Below are positions 58,379 to 64,000 of a stretch of DNA of 64,000 nt, piece after piece. Positions within the stretch are counted from its first letter, which is position 1. Every line of letters starts with the position of its first letter. The stretch spans positions 12,937,161 through 13,001,160 of the forward strand of contig NC_021677.1 of assembly GCF_000247815.1 (NCBI RefSeq), written 5' to 3'. This DNA is from Ficedula albicollis. Lineage: Eukaryota > Chordata > Aves > Passeriformes > Muscicapidae. Position numbers and translations under genes: made by a program. The notes beneath the pieces were generated by a model. It was not told the DNA's origin. It saw only the letters and a program-made list of their open reading frames with translations, and made no database searches.

Positions 58379-60491
58379 CATCAAGAAAAGTGGGCTGTTC
58401 TAGTCACTATCTAGGAAACTGATTGATTTTGGAAATGCAAACAGGAAAACTAGAATAAAATTAGAATTTTTCACCACTCCCCCCCCCAGGGTGTTGAGGG
58501 CTGTATTGGCTGCACTGCAAGTCCTGTCAGGGAGAAATGTGCCTAAGGGAAGAGAGAATAAAAGAAATTTTGTCATTTATATATCAGTATGTGTATATAA
58601 ATCATGACTGGGTTATTCCAAGGTCTTAGTTCTGGCTTTAGCCTGGCATTTCTATAAATTTATTTTAAAACATAGCAGCAAATGTACAAATAAGTAACAG
58701 TAATTGGCTTTCTGCTTTGCTTAAAACAAAGCTGTTCTACAAGCAAGGAGAAATACTGCAAGAATTCACACCAGCACTAGCAACATTGCTGTGTGGACTG
58801 GAAAGCTGTATAAGTTTTAAATACCAGTTTGCATGGGGAGCTAGCCAGTGTGGAAAAATATGTGCTTGCCACCATTGCAGTGAAAAAAAAAAAGGATATT
58901 TTTGCAAATACCACTGCTGTGGCTTAAAATGGCAATTTAGGACCTCACATGGAGATGGTCAGATTGTGAAGCTTTTATTTGCAAGACTGAGGAGAGGAAT
59001 AAAACCAAAACATTGGATGAATGTTGACTGTTGGTTTTTAAAGCAAAATTTTCAATTGAATTTTTTCAACTGAAATTCTTACCTACAAACTATTTCACAA
59101 GTTAAAAAATTTAAATACCTTAAACAGTGAAACATATCTTATTTTTGATCTATGTCTATTACATAAAGAGAAGAGCATTTTATAATGCTAACCACTGACT
59201 CAGGAGGCTCTTGATTACAAATTAGATATTAAAAAACTTCAAGTATTCATGATTGTTTTAAGAAGCCTTAAAATGTATAGCAAGGTTTTTATTTTTTTTT
59301 CTCAGAGGTCACAAAGTTAGATTCTTACTATCCAGTTCCCAGCATCTAAATAAAAGTATGGGTGATTTTGAATTTCTCAGTGCTCCTGAAATAGTTAAAA
59401 ATTTTCAAGTCCAGCTCACTTAAGGTTTATAAACAAGGATGCAGCTTTGCAGTTTTCAGGACCAGGCTTCTTCTAATGTCAGATTTGACACCCAAGGGTG
59501 GGATTTTGAAATGCCACAAGGCTCAGGGCAATGGCAAGTCAAGCCTCACATTTAAGCACCTATGATTTTAAGGCTCACAGACTTAAGGACTTGTTACTAA
59601 AACTCTATTCCAGCTGTAATCAACTAAAAATCTGAGGGAAATTTATGAAAGTTGGAGATCACTAAGAATCTGAATTATGTCCATCTATCTAAAAAAAATT
59701 CCAACAAAAAGGAGAGTGCTGTACTCAGCATGTGTACAGAACAGCACAAGCACACACTGATTTTTTTACCTGGGAATGGCAGAGTTCACACAAAGCATTT
59801 GGTAGAGCTTAGAGCTATAACCAGTCAAGAAGACTTGAATAACAAACAAAAATAATAATCCTGTTGTGATGGTGATGGTGTTTTCTGCTACAGAAATTGC
59901 CTACAGAATCTGATGAATTATTTCAATTTCCCTTTTCTTATAAAAACCATCATCCACGATCTGGAATTTATCTAAAAAGCTATGAACTAAAAATAGACCA
60001 TCTAGACTGATCCAAATGGTAAAACCTTTTCTAATGCCATCTAAGTTTCAAAATGTCTTTGTGAGATAATTTCATAACACAGAAGCATAATTGCCTTCAC
60101 TGCCAGTGTTCTATTCATGCCTTGCCAGAAGACAAAGGCCTTAGGCTCACACATTACTTTCAAAAGTTTTTCATCTCAAACATGTTTCTCTCAAACATTT
60201 TTTCATCTAGTTTTTTCAGCTAACTTTCAATAATCAAAACACTTTCATTGGCTCAAGTCCTTTCCCCTATGATTTTTCTCTTGCACATAGGTCTGTGACA
60301 CTCAGCATGGCAAATACGAACAGAGCAAAGCTTTCTATGCACCAGAAGTTTTTCCTTTTTTTGCAGCAGGAATATTCATACTTATGTCTTAGGCTGCATC
60401 ATCTGTGTCTAAAAGAATAAATAAGAGTGAAGAATTTTGATAATTAAATGTCACAGAAGTGGCACATGGTGAGGAAAACAGAATGTGCCAC

Positions 60492-60630
60492 AAAATCATA
60501 GAATTACTAATGCTGAAGCAACCTCTGAGATCATCAATTCCAACCATTAGCCTTGCCCTGCCATGTTCACCCACTAAACCATGTCCCCAAAGTGCCACAT
60601 CCACATCATAACCCTTTTACCAGGGGCTTG
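60492..60630 (-). mobile_element. CR1 LINE 3'-end fragment, older subfamily
   Basis: The plus strand reads AAATCATAGAATTACTAATG, CAACCTCTGAGATCATCAAT, TCCAACCATTAGCC, CCATGTTCACCCACTAAACC and AAAGTGCCACATCCACATC. This is the reverse complement of a CR1 3' end from the subfamily with 'accatgttcaccactaaaccatgtcc'. It is on the minus strand, truncated and noncoding. It differs from the CR1 copies at 2119 and 30004, which belong to the 'ccatgggcagggacacc' type. Confidence 0.88.
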
Positions 60631-63600
60631 TCAAGGACAGACTCTAAGGAAAAACTGGTTTTGAGAAGATACTTCAATAAAAAGTGAGAGGGAGCTTCTT
60701 TAGATGTACAGTCTCAGGGAGGAAATGGAGAGACCAGTTGCACTCATATAAAGGAACAGAAGGGCAAGGGCTGGAGACATTTCAGCTGACTCTGTGGTGA
60801 GGGAGCATTTGGTCACAGCTGTGGGGATAGAATTCAGATGTTATTTTTGCAGCAGAATCCTGAAGAAACCATAGGAAAGCCATGTGTGAAATATGGAGAT
60901 GAAAAAAAGAGTGGCTGCAACACTCAGTGGAGCAGATAATCAAAGTGTGGGTGATGAGGGCTGGCCCAGCACAATAAATTGCAATGGGTGTACTTGGAAG
61001 ATGTATCTCAAAGATTTTCAGTAGAAGGTGGCTTGCTTGAAAGAAGAAGAAGAAAGAAGAGATCTGTTCTAGAAACTTTCACCCTTTTTTTTTTTTTCCT
61101 TGGGAAAAATGCTAAATTTTATGAACCCTGATTAATTCTGAAGTCTCTCATTACTAAAAATGGAAGCCCTATGTTACATCTTCAACAAATACATTTGCTA
61201 CAGTAAATGAAACTGAACAATAAAGCTACTGAGAATCAAGTGAGAATCCTTATTTGTCAGCATTTTAAATGAATTGTGCAAAGCTGAAATATCTTATTTA
61301 TAGAGATGAAAGTTCAGCTATTTAGACAATGAGTAATTTGGTTTCTAAAGATGAAAAACTCTAAGGAGTGACTGCAAGTGCTGTTGAAATCCTGCACTAC
61401 AAGAGGTAATGCAGTTATTTTTTCCCTAGTATATTTAGTAAGTAGTGTTGCAAAGCTATAATACCAGCATTTTCCTTCTGAGTACATAACATGCAATAAT
61501 AATACTTAGAACTATCTGATGACAAAGGGTTTTTACAAGTTCACCAAAACCAGCAACATCTTTACCATTTACAGCACACATTTCCTTCTGAAAGGAAGCT
61601 ACTGCAAACAAAACAATCACACCTTCAGTGGGACTGCCTGTTTTTAATTATTGGTGTAGTGATGTTTGAAAAAAAATTAATGTCAAACAGATTAAAAGAA
61701 AGACAGTTCCAGTTTGAAAAAGTTTTTCTTTTGTTTGGAGGAAGAACAGATTAGTGTTCACACCCATGTTGTGGGTGTCACAGATAATAACTATGGAAAT
61801 AAAGTTTAAGTGCTGACCTGAGCCCAGAGTCACTGGTATAACCCTCAGCACTTCAGGAAAGGCAACATTTTCAGAAAGCAGTGTAGAAGCTTGAATATAC
61901 TACTTCAAAATTTCAGACACATATTAATCTAAGTGCAAGAATTGCTTCTAAAGTTAATTGTACTCATTCCTTCCCATTTTTGTATATAAGTAGCATTTTC
62001 TTATTGATACGTCTTTTGCACCAAATATGTTGTGACTAACACTGCAGTTAAGTGCTTTACTACACCACCTAGGTAAGAAATGGGATTATAGGCTTAGGTG
62101 TATATCTATATTAAAAAAAAAAAATCCCCATCACCCAAAAGGGTTGCTCTTCTCTTTTTTTTAAGATTCTTCCCATGTAGCTGCTCAGAATGAAAGGTAG
62201 CCTAACAGAAAACAACATCCAGCATCACAAGACAGCCTAAGTAACCCATCAGCAGCTTAACCATGTGACAAACCCAGGGGCAACTCGAAGGCAGCCACAG
62301 CCTGTGGAGTCTGCCAAGGAGCCAGATGCCATCACCAGAAAAACACCTTCCAAGGCTCAGCATCTGTGTCCCAGCAGAGCCCCCCACACAAAAGGAGGTG
62401 GAGGAAGAGGAGGAAGAGAAGGAAAGGTGAACATAAAATTGTAAAGGAATTGTGCATACACACGAAAGCAACACTTAGTTGAATTTAAAAATCTAAAACT
62501 TGAGAAAACCAAAGCTTTTGCCGAAAAAAACCAAGATCCCTTCAAGACAGAATATTTTATGTTAAAAGTATATACTTCCTTTTGTTCCTGTTACCTGTTA
62601 AAAGAGTGTATTTTATAAATTTATGTTGATGAAATTTAGATGTCTTGGAAGCATGTCCTCGTTTTTCTAAGAAAAATGCTAACAAAGCAAAATAAGGTGG
62701 GTTTTACAGACCTTTTAGGACTGTGGGCCAGACTCTAATTTTCCCTGTGCCACCACACAGATAACAAATAGCTTAGTATTTAAGAACCAAAAAGTATGCA
62801 TCATCTTAACTCAGAAGATGTGCGTAGTCTGCCTGTAACAGCGCCATTTTTTCTTTCCCTGCTCTCTCGTGTCTAACGTGTCCATAGTGGACATAACGTT
62901 CTGATTTTGAACACTCACAGATCACTCTCCTGCAGAGCCTGCTCAGCATTAGAGTGTGAATATTCTCTACATTTTTCCCTAATACACCAAACACCTCTGC
63001 AAAAAGGCGTTGAGGTGCAGCACAAACAGGCTGCTAATGAATTATCATAACTAATGTCATAATAACAAAGATTGTTGCTGTGATTATTTATGCGCTTGCT
63101 GACTAATGCGCTCTCCGATTTATTAAAACCCAATATGTGCAAACAAACTAACTGTATTTGTGAAAATACAAATAATACATTTTGTAGTCACAGGCAGAGT
63201 CAGAGGCATTCAGTTTTCCCTTTATATTCATCTGTGCATTGAAAAACATTCTTTCCTACCTAAATAATGATTTTACCAGTTATTCATATTCATTCACTTC
63301 AGAGCTTTTGGCTAGTTTGTTGTTTGGGGCGTTTTGTTTTTTTTTTTAACTATTAACACCAGTCATTTCAGTGTCTGTCAGTTGTTATTGTATATTATGT
63401 CAAAGGAAATTTTTATGTGGCCCTAAATTCCTCTCCGTTCCTGTCTGCTTAGGAGAGACATATGCCTGTATTGCTTTAATCTCAAACAGCAATGTAACAG
63501 TTACCTAATTTCACCACTGAGTGTCTGCCGGTCACAACTCCTTTCACTGACCACAAATTCTTTGTACTGGTTCAGAAAAAAAGAAAAAAATCACTCTCAT

Positions 63601-64000
63601 CTCTTCTGCTGCCCTGCTGTGGCTAATGGCCAGCCCAAACCGAAAATAAAAGAATCTCTCCACATTTCAGATACTGCAGCACGTATTGTTGTACTACTGC
63701 AAAATAACAGCTTTATTTTGTTAAAAGGGCCTAACTTTAAGTGGACCATGGAATATTTATGGCTCTCAGTAGTCCTTTGAAAGAGTTATCTTATGTTTTT
63801 ATGCCGATCATGGGTCAGAGGTTCAAATCAGCACTTCTTTCTGTCACTCCTTATATGTTTTACTATAATTTACAGCTCAGCAAGAGGACTCATAAAACAA
63901 AAGTGTCTATTTTACTTCAGCAACTAATTCTAGCTAATCAAAGCTTTCCAGCAAAACAACCCAGCATGAAACTCTGCGTGGAAAATATGCAGAGAACAAA

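Overview
The window is vertebrate nuclear DNA, almost certainly avian. It is AT-rich and its coding sequence sits in short GT-AG exons separated by kilobases of intron. The recognisable repeats are avian: CR1 LINE 3' ends, including one ending in the typical ATTCTA-type tail, and an LTR of the abundant avian ERVL-like type. Nothing looks prokaryotic: there are no operons, tRNA or rRNA genes, CRISPR arrays or insertion sequences.

The window is a central slice of one gene, SOX6 (SoxD transcription factor), on the minus strand. In transcript order I can place five coding exons: 55459-55310 ([12 protein letters not shown]... to ...VTQVK), the CtBP-motif exon (DEAAQPLNL...; present twice, 51346-51166 and 50666-50486), 47880-47690 (second coiled-coil exon), 19038-18930 (ERTRFENL...), and 2618-2385 (first half of the HMG box). 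All splice sites are GT-AG and the phases chain correctly (0-0, 0-1, 1-0, 0-1, 1-1) if the duplicated exon is used once. The 5' coding exons lie beyond position 64000. The second HMG-box exon and the C-terminus lie beyond position 1. Everything else is intron.

Intron content: CR1 fragments at about 2119-2349 (-), 16480-16930 (+), 30004-30112 (-) and 60492-60630 (-); a solo ERVL-type LTR at about 43378-43908 (+); a second LTR-like fragment at about 58081-58378; a possible MIR/core-SINE relic at about 31275-31450; several simple repeats; and long stretches with nothing I recognise.

The most unusual property is structural. Fourteen tandem or near-tandem direct duplications, with units from about 37 to about 700 bp and mostly near-identical copies, are scattered through the introns, and one duplicates a coding exon. 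There is also an uninterrupted run of 697 G (19545-20241) with the same 29-bp sequence on both sides. Many breakpoints lie within about 30 bp of a homopolymer. Using both copies of the duplicated exon would shift the frame and give a TGA 17 codons into the second copy. I read this mainly as a signature of assembly error (unmerged contig overlaps or alleles, and a bogus poly-G gap fill), although the more diverged duplications are probably real. I found no undescribed biological system here.
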